Below are positions 26,712 to 35,943 of a stretch of DNA of 64,000 nucleotides, one piece after another; the stretch's first letter is position 1, and every line of letters begins with the position of its first letter. Below the pieces are notes generated by a model. The model was not told the origin of the DNA. It saw nothing but the letters and a program-made list of their open reading frames with translations, and ran no database searches. The stretch comes from Achromobacter aegrifaciens. GTDB taxonomy: Bacteria; Pseudomonadota; Gammaproteobacteria; Burkholderiales; Burkholderiaceae_B. The position numbers were made by a program, and so were the translations under genes. Location of the stretch: contig NZ_CADIJY010000003.1 in NCBI RefSeq assembly GCF_902859735.1, forward strand, positions 587,412 to 651,411, read 5' to 3'.

Positions 26712-28283
26712 ATGAATTCGCATGCTACGCGCGCCAAGAACGCGCTGCTGTTGTCCGCCGCGCTGGCCGCCGCCGTGGCCGCTCTGCCCGCCGCCGTGCG
26801 GGCGCAGGCCGCCGCGCCAGAAATCCGCTACGCCGAAGGGTCGGGCACGCCGACCACGCTGCCCGGCGGGCGGTCCCGCAACACTTCCACCGACAACGTG
26901 CTGGCGCACGTGGTGGAGTCCCTGGTGGCGCTGCGCGCCGACATGAGCGTGGCCCCCATGCTGGCCGACAGCTGGACGCTGTCCGACGACAAGCGCGCCT
27001 ATACCTTCAAGCTGCGCCAGGGCGTCACCTTCCATGACGGCACGCCCATGACCTCGGCCGACGTCAAATGGACCTACGACTACCTCAACGGCGCCCAGTC
27101 CGAGTACTCCTGCAAGAACCTCTACGACGGCAGCAAGGGCGCCAAGGTCGTGGCGGTGGAGACGCCCGATCCGGCCACCGTGGTGTTCAGGCTGGAGCAG
27201 CCCTACGCGCTGTTCCTGGACCAGATGGCCAGCGTGCAGTGCCCGATGCCGGTGCTGAGCGCCAAGAGCGTCGACGCCGACGGCAAGTGGGCCAGGCCCA
27301 TCGGCACCGGTCCTTACGTGCTGGCGGAATGGAAGAAGGAACAGTACCTGCTGCTGACGCCGTACGCCGGCTACAAGCCGCGCGAGGAAGCGCCCAGCGG
27401 CATGGCCGGCAAGAAAGTGGCGCGGGCCAATGTGCGCTTCGTGGTGATTCCGGATGCGGCCGCGCAGAAGGCGGCGCTCATGGCGGGGCAGGTCGACGCC
27501 TACAACGCGGACGAAGACAATCTGCCGGCCAAGGACCCGCGCTGGAACATCGTCACCGAGCAGGGCCTGGACACCGTCAACCTGCTGATGCAGACGCGCG
27601 CGCCCTTGCTGTCGGATGTGAACATGCGCCGCGCCATCGCGCTGGCGCTGGACTTTCCCGGCATCGCCAAGGCTTTGAATAACGGCCAGGCGGCCTATAA
27701 CCCGTCCCTGGTGCCCGCGGCCAGCGTCTACTACTCCGAGGCCGACCGCGCCGGCTACGAGAAGAACCTGAAAGAGGTCAAGCGCCTGCTCGATGCCGCC
27801 GGCTACCGCGGCGAGCCCCTGAAGCTGCAGGCCAACAAGCGCTATCCCTACCTGTACCGCGTCGCGGTGGTGACGCAGCAGCTGTTGGGCAAGGCCGGCA
27901 TCAAGGCCGAGCTGGACATGCTGGAATGGGGCACCCAGGTGACCAACTTCCGCGAAGGCAAGTTCCAGCTGATGGCATTCGCGTATTCCGCGCGCACGGA
28001 GCCGGCGCTGATGTTCCGCGACGTGATCGGCGATAAGTCCAAAACGCCCATGGCCCAGTGGGAAAGTCCGGAGGCCGCGGCCATCCTGGAAGGCATAGAA
28101 GCCGAATCCGATCCTGCCGTGCGTAAGCAGGCCTTCGACAAGCTGCATGCCCTGATGCTGCGCGACACGCCGCTGCTGATGTACTACAACAAGCCCGGCT
28201 ATGTGGTCGTTTCCAGCAAGCTGCAGGGCTTTACCGGCTGGCCGCTGCGCAAGCCGCGTTTCTTCAACGTGACCAAGAACTGA
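26712..28283 (+). CDS. peptide/opine-type ABC substrate-binding protein
   Basis: A 523-residue periplasmic receptor of the DppA/OppA class (SBP_bac_5). A signal peptide ends near ALPAAVRAQA; SWTLSDDKRAYTFKLRQGVTFHDGTPMTSADVKW is the family signature, and PIGTGPYVLAEWKKE and DTPLLMYYNKPGYVVVS follow in the expected order. The start at 26712 has TGGAG ahead. It is the receptor of the transporter encoded by the next three genes, and probably delivers the substrate of the C45 hydrolase. Confidence 0.93.
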   Translation: MNSHATRAKNALLLSAALAAAVAALPAAVRAQAAAPEIRYAEGSGTPTTLPGGRSRNTSTDNVLAHVVESLVALRADMSVAPMLADSWTLSDDKRAYTFKLRQGVTFHDGTPMTSADVKWTYDYLNGAQSEYSCKNLYDGSKGAKVVAVETPDPATVVFRLEQPYALFLDQMASVQCPMPVLSAKSVDADGKWARPIGTGPYVLAEWKKEQYLLLTPYAGYKPREEAPSGMAGKKVARANVRFVVIPDAAAQKAALMAGQVDAYNADEDNLPAKDPRWNIVTEQGLDTVNLLMQTRAPLLSDVNMRRAIALALDFPGIAKALNNGQAAYNPSLVPAASVYYSEADRAGYEKNLKEVKRLLDAAGYRGEPLKLQANKRYPYLYRVAVVTQQLLGKAGIKAELDMLEWGTQVTNFREGKFQLMAFAYSARTEPALMFRDVIGDKSKTPMAQWESPEAAAILEGIEAESDPAVRKQAFDKLHALMLRDTPLLMYYNKPGYVVVSSKLQGFTGWPLRKPRFFNVTKN

Positions 28284-28289
28284 GGCGCC

Positions 28290-29234
28290 GTGCTGGGCTA
28301 TCTACTCAAGCGCATCGCGGCGTCGGTGCCCACCGTGATCGTCGTCACGGTGCTCGTGTTCGCGCTGATACGCGCGATCCCCGGGGATCCTGCGTCGCTG
28401 ATGCTGGGCGATATCGACAACCCTGCGCTGCTGGCGGAAATGCGCCACGCGCTAGGGCTGGACCGTCCTGTAGGCGAGCAGTTCCTGATCTGGGTGGGCA
28501 ACGCGCTGCAGGGCGACCTGGGCATGTCCATCGCGCGGCGCGAACCCGTGATGCATCTGGTGCTGACGCATTTTGCGGTGACGGCCCAGGTGGTGCTGAC
28601 CGCCACGCTGCTGGCCTGCCTGGTGGCGGTGCCCGCCGGCATGGTGGCCGCCTGGCGCCAGAACCGCCGCGCCGACACCGCCATCGTGTCGACCTCGATC
28701 CTGTTCGTGTCCATGCCCAGCTTCTGGGTCGGCATCCTGCTGATCTGGCTGTTCGGCGTGAAGCTGAACTGGTTGCCGGTGTATGGCTTCGAATCCATCG
28801 CCCAGGGCGGACTGGGCGCTGCTCGGTATCTGGTGCTACCGGTCTGCGCCATCGTGCTGACGGAAATCGCGGCCATCACGCGCATGATGCGCGCCAGCAC
28901 CATCGAGACGCTGCGGCTGGAATACGTGGCGCATGCGCGCGCCAAGGGCCTGCCGGAAAAGCGCGTCATGCTGCGCCATGTGCTGCCCAATTCGTTCGGC
29001 CCCACCTTGACGGTGATCGGCCTGATGCTGGGCCATCTGCTGTCGGGCGCCGCGGTGATCGAGACCGTGTTCACGCTGCCGGGCATCGGGCGGCTGCTGG
29101 TGGAAAGCATCTATGCGCGGGACTACCCCGTGGTGCAGGGCTGCCTGCTGTTCATCGCGCTCTTGTACGTGGCGGTCAACCTGGTGGTGGATCTGCTGTA
29201 TCCGCTGTTCGACCCGCGCGTGAAGCTTCAATAG
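28290..29234 (+). CDS. ABC transporter permease (DppB-like)
   Basis: A 314-residue inner-membrane permease with six helices, first of the pair. It has LLKRIAASVPTVIVVTVLVFALIRAIPGDPA, the ALGLDRPVGEQFLIWVGNALQGDLG stretch, and the EAA coupling loop EYVAHARAKGLPEKRVMLRHVLPN. The GTG start lies six bases after the receptor stop with GAGG overlapping that stop, so translation is likely coupled. Confidence 0.93.
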   Translation: MLGYLLKRIAASVPTVIVVTVLVFALIRAIPGDPASLMLGDIDNPALLAEMRHALGLDRPVGEQFLIWVGNALQGDLGMSIARREPVMHLVLTHFAVTAQVVLTATLLACLVAVPAGMVAAWRQNRRADTAIVSTSILFVSMPSFWVGILLIWLFGVKLNWLPVYGFESIAQGGLGAARYLVLPVCAIVLTEIAAITRMMRASTIETLRLEYVAHARAKGLPEKRVMLRHVLPNSFGPTLTVIGLMLGHLLSGAAVIETVFTLPGIGRLLVESIYARDYPVVQGCLLFIALLYVAVNLVVDLLYPLFDPRVKLQ

Positions 29235-29241
29235 GATCATC

Positions 29242-30063
29242 ATGGGCTTTAAACATACCAATGCCGTCCTGGGCGGCGCGCTGGTCGGGGGCGTCGTGCT
29301 GCTGGCCCTGGTCGGGCTGGTGTACACGCCGCACGATCCGCTGGAAGGCGATCTGCTGGCGCGCTTTTCGCCGCCGTCGGCGGAGTACTGGCTGGGCACC
29401 GATGAATTCGGCCGCGACGTGCTGTCGCGGCTGATGGCGGGCGCCGGGGTCAGCGTGGCGGTCAGCGTGTTTTCCGTGCTGCTGGCGCTGCTCCTGGGCA
29501 CGACGATAGGCGTCACGGCCGGCTATGCGGGCGGCTGGGTCGATCGCGGCATCACCGTGCTGGTGGAATCGCTGATGGCGTTTCCGGGCCTCCTGCTCGC
29601 GCTCGGGATCATGACCGTGCTGGGGCCGTCCAAATGGGGCGTGGTGCTGGCGCTGGGCCTGGCGTATTCGCCGTCGGTGTCGCGCATCGCGCGCGGCGCG
29701 GCGCTGTCCCTGCGTCAGCGCGATTTCGTCATTGCCTCGCGCGCCACCGGCCATGGGGGCCTATGGACCGTGTTCCGCCACGTACTGCCCAACTGCCTGC
29801 CGCCGTTGCTGATCTTCGCGACCTCGATCTTCGGTTCCGCCCTGCTGGCGGAAAGCGCGCTGAGCTTCCTGGGCCTGGGCGTGCCGCCGCCGCTGGCCAC
29901 CTGGGGCGGCATGCTGTCCGAAAGCCGCAACGCCATGGACCAGGCCATCTGGCTGGCGGTGTTTCCGGGCGCCATGATTTCGTTGAGCCTGCTGGGCATC
30001 AATCTGCTGGGCGATGCGGTGCGCGATCTGCTGGATCCGCGCATGCGGGGGGTGATGGCATGA
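29242..30063 (+). CDS. ABC transporter permease (DppC-like)
   Basis: A 273-residue second permease. HDPLEGDLLARFSPPSAEYWLGTDEFGRDVLSRLM is the DppC/OppC N-terminal motif, DFVIASRATGHGGLWTVFRHVLPN is the EAA loop, and SALSFLGLGVPPPLATWGGM closes the core. The start is seven bases after the previous stop; its own stop overlaps the ATPase start as ATGA. Confidence 0.94.
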   Translation: MGFKHTNAVLGGALVGGVVLLALVGLVYTPHDPLEGDLLARFSPPSAEYWLGTDEFGRDVLSRLMAGAGVSVAVSVFSVLLALLLGTTIGVTAGYAGGWVDRGITVLVESLMAFPGLLLALGIMTVLGPSKWGVVLALGLAYSPSVSRIARGAALSLRQRDFVIASRATGHGGLWTVFRHVLPNCLPPLLIFATSIFGSALLAESALSFLGLGVPPPLATWGGMLSESRNAMDQAIWLAVFPGAMISLSLLGINLLGDAVRDLLDPRMRGVMA

Positions 30064-31835
30064 GCGCTGCGCAACCCTTGCTGTCCGTGCGCGACCTGGA
30101 GATCCGCTTTCCGGGCAAGCGCGACGCCGCGCCGGTGGTGAACCGGGTGTCATTCGATCTGCACGCAGGCGAATCGCTGTCCATCGTCGGTGAGTCCGGC
30201 AGCGGCAAGACGCTGATCGGCAAGACGCTGCTGGGCCTGTTGCCCGATTCGGCGCGCATCACCGGCGGACAGGCGCTGTTCGAAGGCCAGGACCTGTTGC
30301 AGCAGGCGCCGCGCGACTGGCTGGCGAAGCGCGGCACCGGCATCGGCATGGTGTTCCAGGAGCCGATGGTGTCGCTCAACCCGGCGTTCCGCGTGGGCGA
30401 ACAACTGATCGAGGCGCTGGTTCTGCGCCGTGGCATGGCGCGCCGCGAGGCCTGGGACGAAGCCGTCCGGATGCTGGAGCGGGTGCGCGTGCGCGACGCG
30501 CAGGATTGCATGAAGCGCTATCCGCATGAATTCTCCGGCGGCATGCGCCAGCGCATTCTGCTGGCGGGCGTGATGCTGCTCAAGCCGCGCCTCCTGATCG
30601 CGGACGAACCCACCACCGCGCTGGACTGCGTGGTGCAGAAGGAAGTGCTGGACCTGATGTGCGAACTGACGCGCGAGCAGGGCACGGCGCTGATCTTCAT
30701 CAGCCACAACCTGGCGCTGGTGGCCGCGTACACGCAGCGCGTGCTGGTGATGTGCCGCGGCCGGGCGGTCGAGACCGGGCCGGTGGCCGAGGTGCTGTCG
30801 CGGCCGGCGGATCCGTACACGCTCAGCCTGCTGGACGCGTTGCCCAAGCGCGGTCCGGCCCGGCCTGCCGTCGAAGCGGCGCCCATCCTGCAGGTGGACG
30901 GATTGGCGATCGACTACTCGGTCCGCGAGGGCTGGTTCCGCAAGCGCGCGGTGCGCGCCGTGCACCGCGCGACGTTCGCGGTGGCGCCGGGGGAAACGCT
31001 GGCCATCGTCGGCGAATCGGGCAGCGGCAAGACCACGGTCATGATGTCCATCCTGGGACTGGTGCCGCAGGCGCAGGGGCGCATCGAACTGGACGGCCAG
31101 GCCTTGCCCGCGGGCGGTTCGGGGCAGTCGTGGCAGGCGGCGCGCCGGCGGGTGCAGATGGTGTTCCAGGATCCCTATTCATCGCTGGATCCGCGCATGA
31201 CCATCGGCGACCTGGTGGGGGAGGGCCTGCGGCTGGAAGCCGGCATGACGGCGGACATCCGCCGCAAGCGCGTGGCCGACGCGTTGCGGGACGTGGGCCT
31301 GGGCGAGGACTACGCCGAGCGCTATGCGCACGAGCTGTCCGGCGGCCAGCGCCAGCGCGTGGCCATCGCGCGGGCGCTGGTGCTGCGGCCCGAGGTCATC
31401 ATCGCGGACGAGCCAGTGTCGGCGCTGGACGTCACCGTGCAGAAGCAGGTGCTGGAGACTCTGATGTCGCTGCAGCGTTCACACGGCTTTGCCTGCCTGC
31501 TGATCTCGCATGACCTGGGCGTGGTCGAGCAGATCGCCGACCGCGTGGTGGTGATGTTGCGCGGCCATATCGTCGAAGAAGGCACGCGCGACGAAGTGTT
31601 CGACCGGCCCACGCATCCCTACACGCGCCGCCTGTTGCAGGCGGTGCCGGAACTGCGCGGCAACCGGACCGAGGGCTTTCGCGTGGAAGTGCGCGACCTG
31701 CCGGCGGGCCCGGGCCGCGACGAGGCCGATTACTTCGATCCCTCGTCCGCGCCGGGCCTGCCCGCAATGACGGCGGTACTCGAATCGGGCGCGACCCACC
31801 GGGTGGCGCTGGCGGCAGCCGCGGCCGGGGCCTGA
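30060..31835 (+). CDS. fused two-domain ABC ATPase (DppD-DppF type)
   Basis: A 591-residue protein holding both ATP-binding domains of the peptide transporter in one chain. Walker A GESGSGKT occurs at residues 44-51 and again near 318-325; the signature motifs are FSGGMRQR and LSGGQRQR; Walker B motifs are [12 protein letters not shown] and IIADEPVSALD. Each half ends with a DppD/F-type C-terminal extension (PADPYTLSLLDALPK; PTHPYTRRLLQAVPE). Only the start at 30060, overlapping the permease stop, gives a full first domain. Fusion of the two ATPases also occurs in GsiA, found again at 40644. Confidence 0.94.
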   Translation: MSAAQPLLSVRDLEIRFPGKRDAAPVVNRVSFDLHAGESLSIVGESGSGKTLIGKTLLGLLPDSARITGGQALFEGQDLLQQAPRDWLAKRGTGIGMVFQEPMVSLNPAFRVGEQLIEALVLRRGMARREAWDEAVRMLERVRVRDAQDCMKRYPHEFSGGMRQRILLAGVMLLKPRLLIADEPTTALDCVVQKEVLDLMCELTREQGTALIFISHNLALVAAYTQRVLVMCRGRAVETGPVAEVLSRPADPYTLSLLDALPKRGPARPAVEAAPILQVDGLAIDYSVREGWFRKRAVRAVHRATFAVAPGETLAIVGESGSGKTTVMMSILGLVPQAQGRIELDGQALPAGGSGQSWQAARRRVQMVFQDPYSSLDPRMTIGDLVGEGLRLEAGMTADIRRKRVADALRDVGLGEDYAERYAHELSGGQRQRVAIARALVLRPEVIIADEPVSALDVTVQKQVLETLMSLQRSHGFACLLISHDLGVVEQIADRVVVMLRGHIVEEGTRDEVFDRPTHPYTRRLLQAVPELRGNRTEGFRVEVRDLPAGPGRDEADYFDPSSAPGLPAMTAVLESGATHRVALAAAAAGA

Positions 31836-31844
31836 GGTGGGGCC

Positions 31845-32189
31845 TCAGCCGTGCCGCTCGCGGCTGTCGACGGGCGCAGCGTCGCGCTGGTTCATGCCGT
31901 AGTCGCGCAGCACCTGCGCCACGCGCAGGCGGTAATTGGCGAAGACGCCGCCGCGCCCGGCTTCCTGGGCCCGGCGGTGCGACTCCAGCGTGCGCCAGCG
32001 CTGGACCGCCGCTTCATCGCGCCAGAACGACAGCGACAGCAGCTTGCCCGGATCGCTCAGGCTCTGGAAACGTTCGACCGAGATGAAGCCATCAATGGCC
32101 TTCAGCTCGTCGATCAGGCTGGCGGCGATGTGCAGATAGGGATCGGGGTTGCCGTGGGCGGGTTCGACTTCGAATATCACTGCGATCAT
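31845..32189 (-). CDS. antibiotic biosynthesis monooxygenase (ABM) domain protein
   Basis: A 114-residue protein with one ABM ferredoxin-like domain. MIAVIFEVEPAHGNPDPYLHIAASLIDELKAIDGFISVERFQS and LLSLSFWRDEAAVQRWRTLESHRRAQEAGR match the usual heme- or quinone-handling small monooxygenase layout. Its start overlaps the stop of the P450-like gene by four bases, so the two are translated together. No substrate can be named. Confidence 0.88.
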   Translation of the reverse strand: MIAVIFEVEPAHGNPDPYLHIAASLIDELKAIDGFISVERFQSLSDPGKLLSLSFWRDEAAVQRWRTLESHRRAQEAGRGGVFANYRLRVAQVLRDYGMNQRDAAPVDSRERHG

Positions 32190-33289
32190 GGTGCTTGTTC
32201 CTCGGAAAAATCAAACTGCGGCACGCGCGCGTTGGGCAGCGGCCGGTAACGGAAACGGGCCGCCAGCGCCGCGGCATCCAGGCCTGCGCGCAGCAGGCGA
32301 GTGAGCGCGCCCGCCGCATGCAGGCGGGCCGGAAGGCGGCCCGGGCAGGCATGCCCGAAAGCGCCGAAAGTCCAGTGCGCCTCGGGTTGCACCGTGGCAG
32401 CCGCGGCCAGCACCAGCAGCACGGTCTGGCCGGCTTCGATGCGCAAGCCGCAGACGTCCATGCCCGCGGCGAGAAAGCGCCGCGTGTTGTGCAACGGCGG
32501 GTCGCTGCGTTCCACGTCGTCCACCAGTGCCAGCGCCGCAGCGTCCGTGAGATCCGCGCGCAGGCCGCGCCGTCCGGCCAGGACGATGGCGTTGCCCAGC
32601 AGGCCGGCGCCCGCCTCGCAGGACTGGAACAGCAGGCCGGCCAGGTTGGCGGCCAGCACCGCGGGCGCTATCTCCGCCCGCGCGCCGTCTTCGCGCAGCC
32701 GGCGCAGGGCCGGCGCGGCGTCGGGGGCTTGCAGATGCGATTCCAGGCGTGTCTGCAGGCGCTGCGCTGCGGCGTGTCCCGCTTCGATGCGATCCGCCGC
32801 TGCGGCGGCGGGCAGCGCGGACAGGAACGCCGCAATATCGGCGGCGCAATCTGCATACAGGTCAGGCGGCAGCCCCAGGAAGGCGGCTTGCGCATGCACC
32901 GGCGCGGCGCTCAGGTAACGGTCGACGGCGGCGGCGTCCAGGGGGCCGGGATCGGGACACGCGGGCGTACAGGGCCGCGCCGATTGTTCGCGGAGGTAGG
33001 CGCTCAGCAGGGCCTTCACCTGCGTGTGCGTTGCGCTGTCGTTCATGCGCACGAAGCGGCCGAAGAGTTCGCCCGCCGGGCCTGGACACAGCGCCTTGGG
33101 CACGGGCTCCGCGGCCGGGCGCACGCGCGCGGCCGGATGCTGCATGATGGCCGCTATCGCGTCCGGATGGCTGGCCACCCACAGGTCCAGCGCCGCCTCG
33201 CGATACAGCGGCCGCTCGCGCGCCAGCGCGGCGTAGTACGGGTAGGGGTCGGGGTGAGTGACCGCCTGCAGGGGATGGGCAGGATGCAT
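32186..33289 (-). CDS. divergent cytochrome P450-like protein
   Basis: A 367-residue protein with the order of a bacterial P450: THPDPYPYYAALARERPLY at the front, FVRMNDSATHTQVKALL (C helix), LHNTRRFLAAGMDVCGLRIEAGQTVLL, and a haem loop FGAFGHACPG with Cys315. Several core features are altered. The I helix reads LLFQSCEAGAGLLGN instead of the AGxET oxygen-activation motif, ExxR is DxxR (Asp258, Arg261), the haem loop has Phe where Gly is expected, and the segment between IEAGQ and the haem loop is short. It may bind haem without normal oxygenase activity. An alternative GTG start at 33343 would add 18 residues. It follows an SDR gene and overlaps the ABM gene. Confidence 0.78.
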   Translation of the reverse strand: MHPAHPLQAVTHPDPYPYYAALARERPLYREAALDLWVASHPDAIAAIMQHPAARVRPAAEPVPKALCPGPAGELFGRFVRMNDSATHTQVKALLSAYLREQSARPCTPACPDPGPLDAAAVDRYLSAAPVHAQAAFLGLPPDLYADCAADIAAFLSALPAAAAADRIEAGHAAAQRLQTRLESHLQAPDAAPALRRLREDGARAEIAPAVLAANLAGLLFQSCEAGAGLLGNAIVLAGRRGLRADLTDAAALALVDDVERSDPPLHNTRRFLAAGMDVCGLRIEAGQTVLLVLAAAATVQPEAHWTFGAFGHACPGRLPARLHAAGALTRLLRAGLDAAALAARFRYRPLPNARVPQFDFSEEQAP

Positions 33290-33361
33290 GGCGATGGCCG
33301 GTAATGGATACGGCCGCCAGTATCCGCCAGCCTTGACGGCCACGATTCGATGCGCGGCGAA

Positions 33362-34222
33362 CTATGCCTGCGGCGCGTCCGGGTTGCCTGCCGCCGCCAG
33401 CAGCGCGGCATAGCCGAGCCGCGAGTCCGGCCATTGCAGGGTGAAGCCGCTGGCACGCAGGCGGGCGTTGCTCAGCTTCTTGCTGCCGACGTTGGCCGGC
33501 GCCGGCGCCTCGCGCGGCGCGGGGGCGCCGATCAGCCTGGCAAGGTCGGCATAGAGCTCGTGCAGGGGCAGCGGCGTATCGTCGCAGCCTATGTAGACAG
33601 GCGCGACGTCGGGCAGCAGCGCCAGATGGACCACGGCCCCCGCCGCGTCGTCGATGTGGATGCGGTTGGCCCAGTGTTCGGGAGCGGTCGGCGCGCCTGC
33701 CGCGCCTTGGCGCAGGCGTTCGATCAAGTGCAGGCGTCCGGGGCCGTAGAGGCCCGCCAGGCGCAAGGCGGTCGAGGGCAGGCCGCGGGCCGCCAGCGCG
33801 GCTTCGGCCTCGAGCAGGATGCGGCCATTGACGCCCAGCGGCGCGGGCGGCGTGTCTTCGTCGACCCAGCCGCCTTCGTGTTCGCCGTAGACCGCGCTGG
33901 ACGAGATGAACACGATGCGCTTGAGCTGTGTGGTGTCCAGCGCGTCCAGCACGTGTTTCAGGCCATCGACGAACACCGCGCGGTAGGCGGCGGCTTCGCG
34001 CGCGCCGGGCGCGGGCAGGTGGATGAGCCGCGTGACACCCGGGGGCAGGGCGGGCAGCCCGTCGGCGCGGGAGATGTCGCCCCGCAGCCAGCGGATGCCG
34101 GCCGCATCCCCGACCGGTGGATTGCGGCGCAGCGCGTAGACTTCGTCGCCGCGCGCCAGGAAACGCCGGGCCGCGCGCTGACCCAGGTCGCCGCAGCCGA
34201 TAAGGAGTACGCGTTCGGTCAT
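33362..34222 (-). CDS. SDR/NAD-dependent epimerase-like oxidoreductase (YeeZ type)
   Basis: A 286-residue extended-SDR protein. The cofactor loop is LLIGCGDLGQRAARRFLARG; DISRADGL and LIHLPAPG follow, then VFISSSAVYGEHEGGWVDE with the Ser/Tyr pair, and LRLAGLYGPGR. The glycine pattern GCGDLG rather than GGTGFIG and the lack of a clear YxxxK lysine are typical of the YeeZ group, whose substrate is unknown. It has its own upstream terminator (of the preceding gene) and leads into the P450-like and ABM genes. Confidence 0.88.
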   Translation of the reverse strand: MTERVLLIGCGDLGQRAARRFLARGDEVYALRRNPPVGDAAGIRWLRGDISRADGLPALPPGVTRLIHLPAPGAREAAAYRAVFVDGLKHVLDALDTTQLKRIVFISSSAVYGEHEGGWVDEDTPPAPLGVNGRILLEAEAALAARGLPSTALRLAGLYGPGRLHLIERLRQGAAGAPTAPEHWANRIHIDDAAGAVVHLALLPDVAPVYIGCDDTPLPLHELYADLARLIGAPAPREAPAPANVGSKKLSNARLRASGFTLQWPDSRLGYAALLAAAGNPDAPQA

Positions 34223-34240
34223 GGAGAGTTCTGCCTGTCG

Positions 34241-34265
34241 AAAAAAAAGCGCCCCGCGGGGCGCC
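34241..34265 (-). terminator. terminator of the ETF-ubiquinone oxidoreductase gene
   Basis: On the minus strand GCGCCCC and GGGGCGC form a tight GC stem (34249-34264), followed by eight T (34241-34248). It lies 32 bases after the stop of the ETF-QO gene. Confidence 0.9.
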
Positions 34266-34296
34266 TTCGGTGGCCGGGCGCGGGCGTCCGGTAGCG

Positions 34297-35943
34297 TTAC
34301 ATGCCGCTGTACACGGGCCCTTCGCCGCCTTGCGGGGCCACCCAGACGATGTTCTGGGTCGGGTCCTTGATGTCGCAGGTCTTGCAGTGCACGCAGTTCT
34401 GCGCGTTGATCTGCAGGCGGTCCTCGCCGTGGTCGTCCTTGACGAATTCGTACACGCCCGCCGGGCAGTAGCGCGATTCCGGGCCGCCATACTTGGCCAG
34501 GTTGACCTGCACTGGCACGGACGGATCCTTCAGCGTCAGGTGGACGGGTTCGTTCTCGTCATGGTTGGTGTTCGAGATGAACACCGAGCTGAGCTTGTCG
34601 AAGGTCAGTTTGCCGTCGGGCTTGGGGTAGTCGATGCGCGCGCATTGCGATGCGGGTTGCAGACAGGCGTGGTCGGGCTTGTTGTGGCGCAGGGTCCAGG
34701 GCATCTTGCCCTTGAGCAGCAGTTGTTCGACGCCGGTCATCACGGTGGCGATGGTGCGGCCCTTCTTGAACCACTGCTTGAAGTTGCGCGCCTTGTTCAG
34801 TTCCGCATGCAGCCAGGAAGACTCGAAGGCCGCGGGGTAGGCGGCCAGCTCGTCCTGGCGGCGGTCCGCGACCAGCGCGTCGAACGCGGCTTCGGCGGCC
34901 AGCTTGCCGGACTTGATGGCGGCGTGGCTGCCCTTGATGCGCGAGGCGTTGAGGAAACCGGCTTCGCAGCCGACCAGCACGCCGCCCGGGAAGGTCAGCT
35001 TGGGCAGGGCCAGCAGGCCGCCCGCGGTGATGGCGCGCGCGCCGTAGGCGATGCGCTTGCCGCCTTCAAAGGTGCCGCGGATGGCGGGGTGCGTCTTGTA
35101 GCGCTGGAATTCGTCGAACGGCGACAACCAGGGGTTGGCGTAGTCCAGGCCCACGATCATGCCCACCGCCACCAGGTTGTTGTCCAGGTGATAGAGGAAG
35201 GAGCCGCCGTAGGTGTCGGCGTCCAGCGGCCAGCCGGCGGTGTGGATCACCAGGCCGGGCTTGGATTGGGCCGGATCGACTTCCCACATTTCCTTGATGC
35301 CGATGCCGTAGGACTGAGGATTGCGGCCGTCGTCCAGCTTGTAGCGTTCGATCAGCTGGCGGCCCAGCTGGCCGCGCGCGCCTTCGGCGAACACGGTGTA
35401 GCGGGCGTGCAGCTCCATGCCGGGCTGGTAATGGTCGGTGTGCGAACCGTCGCGGGCCACGCCCATGTCGCCGGTGGCCACGCCGCGGACCGCGCCGTTT
35501 TCGTCGTACAGCACTTCCACGGCTGCGAAGCCCGGGAAGATGTCCACGCCCAGGGCCTCGGCCTGCTCGCCCATCCACTTCACGACATCGCCCAGACGGA
35601 CGATGTAGTTGCCTTCGTTGTGGAAACAGGGCGGCAGCAGCCAGTTGGGCGTGGTGCGCGCGCCGGTCTCGGACAGGAACATGAACTTGTCATGCGTGAC
35701 GGGCACGTTCAGGGGCGCGCCTTTTTCCTTCCAGTCGGGGATGAGCTCGGTCAGCGCCAGCGGGTCCATGACGGCGCCGGACAGGATGTGTGCACCCAGT
35801 TCCGCGCCCTTTTCAAGTACGCAGACGCCGATTTCCTGATTCTTCTCAGCGGCCAACTGCTTAAGACGGATAGCAGTGGCCAGGCCGGCGGGTCCACCGC
35901 CAACCACGACCACGTCATATTCCATCGACTCGCGTTCAGACAT
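34297..35943 (-). CDS. electron transfer flavoprotein-ubiquinone oxidoreductase
   Basis: A 548-residue inner-membrane enzyme that passes electrons from ETF to ubiquinone during fatty-acid and amino-acid oxidation. It has an N-terminal FAD site (VVVVGGGPAGLATAIRLKQ), GAHILSGAVMDP, and a C-terminal 4Fe-4S domain with CPAGVYEF followed by NCVHCKTCDIKDP. Length matches human ETFDH minus its leader. It ends with GGEGPVYSGM, usual in proteobacteria. It is divergent from a thioesterase gene over about 110 bases and is closed by its own terminator. Confidence 0.96.
   Translation of the reverse strand: MSERESMEYDVVVVGGGPAGLATAIRLKQLAAEKNQEIGVCVLEKGAELGAHILSGAVMDPLALTELIPDWKEKGAPLNVPVTHDKFMFLSETGARTTPNWLLPPCFHNEGNYIVRLGDVVKWMGEQAEALGVDIFPGFAAVEVLYDENGAVRGVATGDMGVARDGSHTDHYQPGMELHARYTVFAEGARGQLGRQLIERYKLDDGRNPQSYGIGIKEMWEVDPAQSKPGLVIHTAGWPLDADTYGGSFLYHLDNNLVAVGMIVGLDYANPWLSPFDEFQRYKTHPAIRGTFEGGKRIAYGARAITAGGLLALPKLTFPGGVLVGCEAGFLNASRIKGSHAAIKSGKLAAEAAFDALVADRRQDELAAYPAAFESSWLHAELNKARNFKQWFKKGRTIATVMTGVEQLLLKGKMPWTLRHNKPDHACLQPASQCARIDYPKPDGKLTFDKLSSVFISNTNHDENEPVHLTLKDPSVPVQVNLAKYGGPESRYCPAGVYEFVKDDHGEDRLQINAQNCVHCKTCDIKDPTQNIVWVAPQGGEGPVYSGM

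Noticed and set aside
29634-31835. A 733-residue reading of the fused ATPase starting inside the permease gene
   Set aside because: Only the part from 30060, which overlaps the permease stop as ATGA, encodes ABC ATPase sequence.
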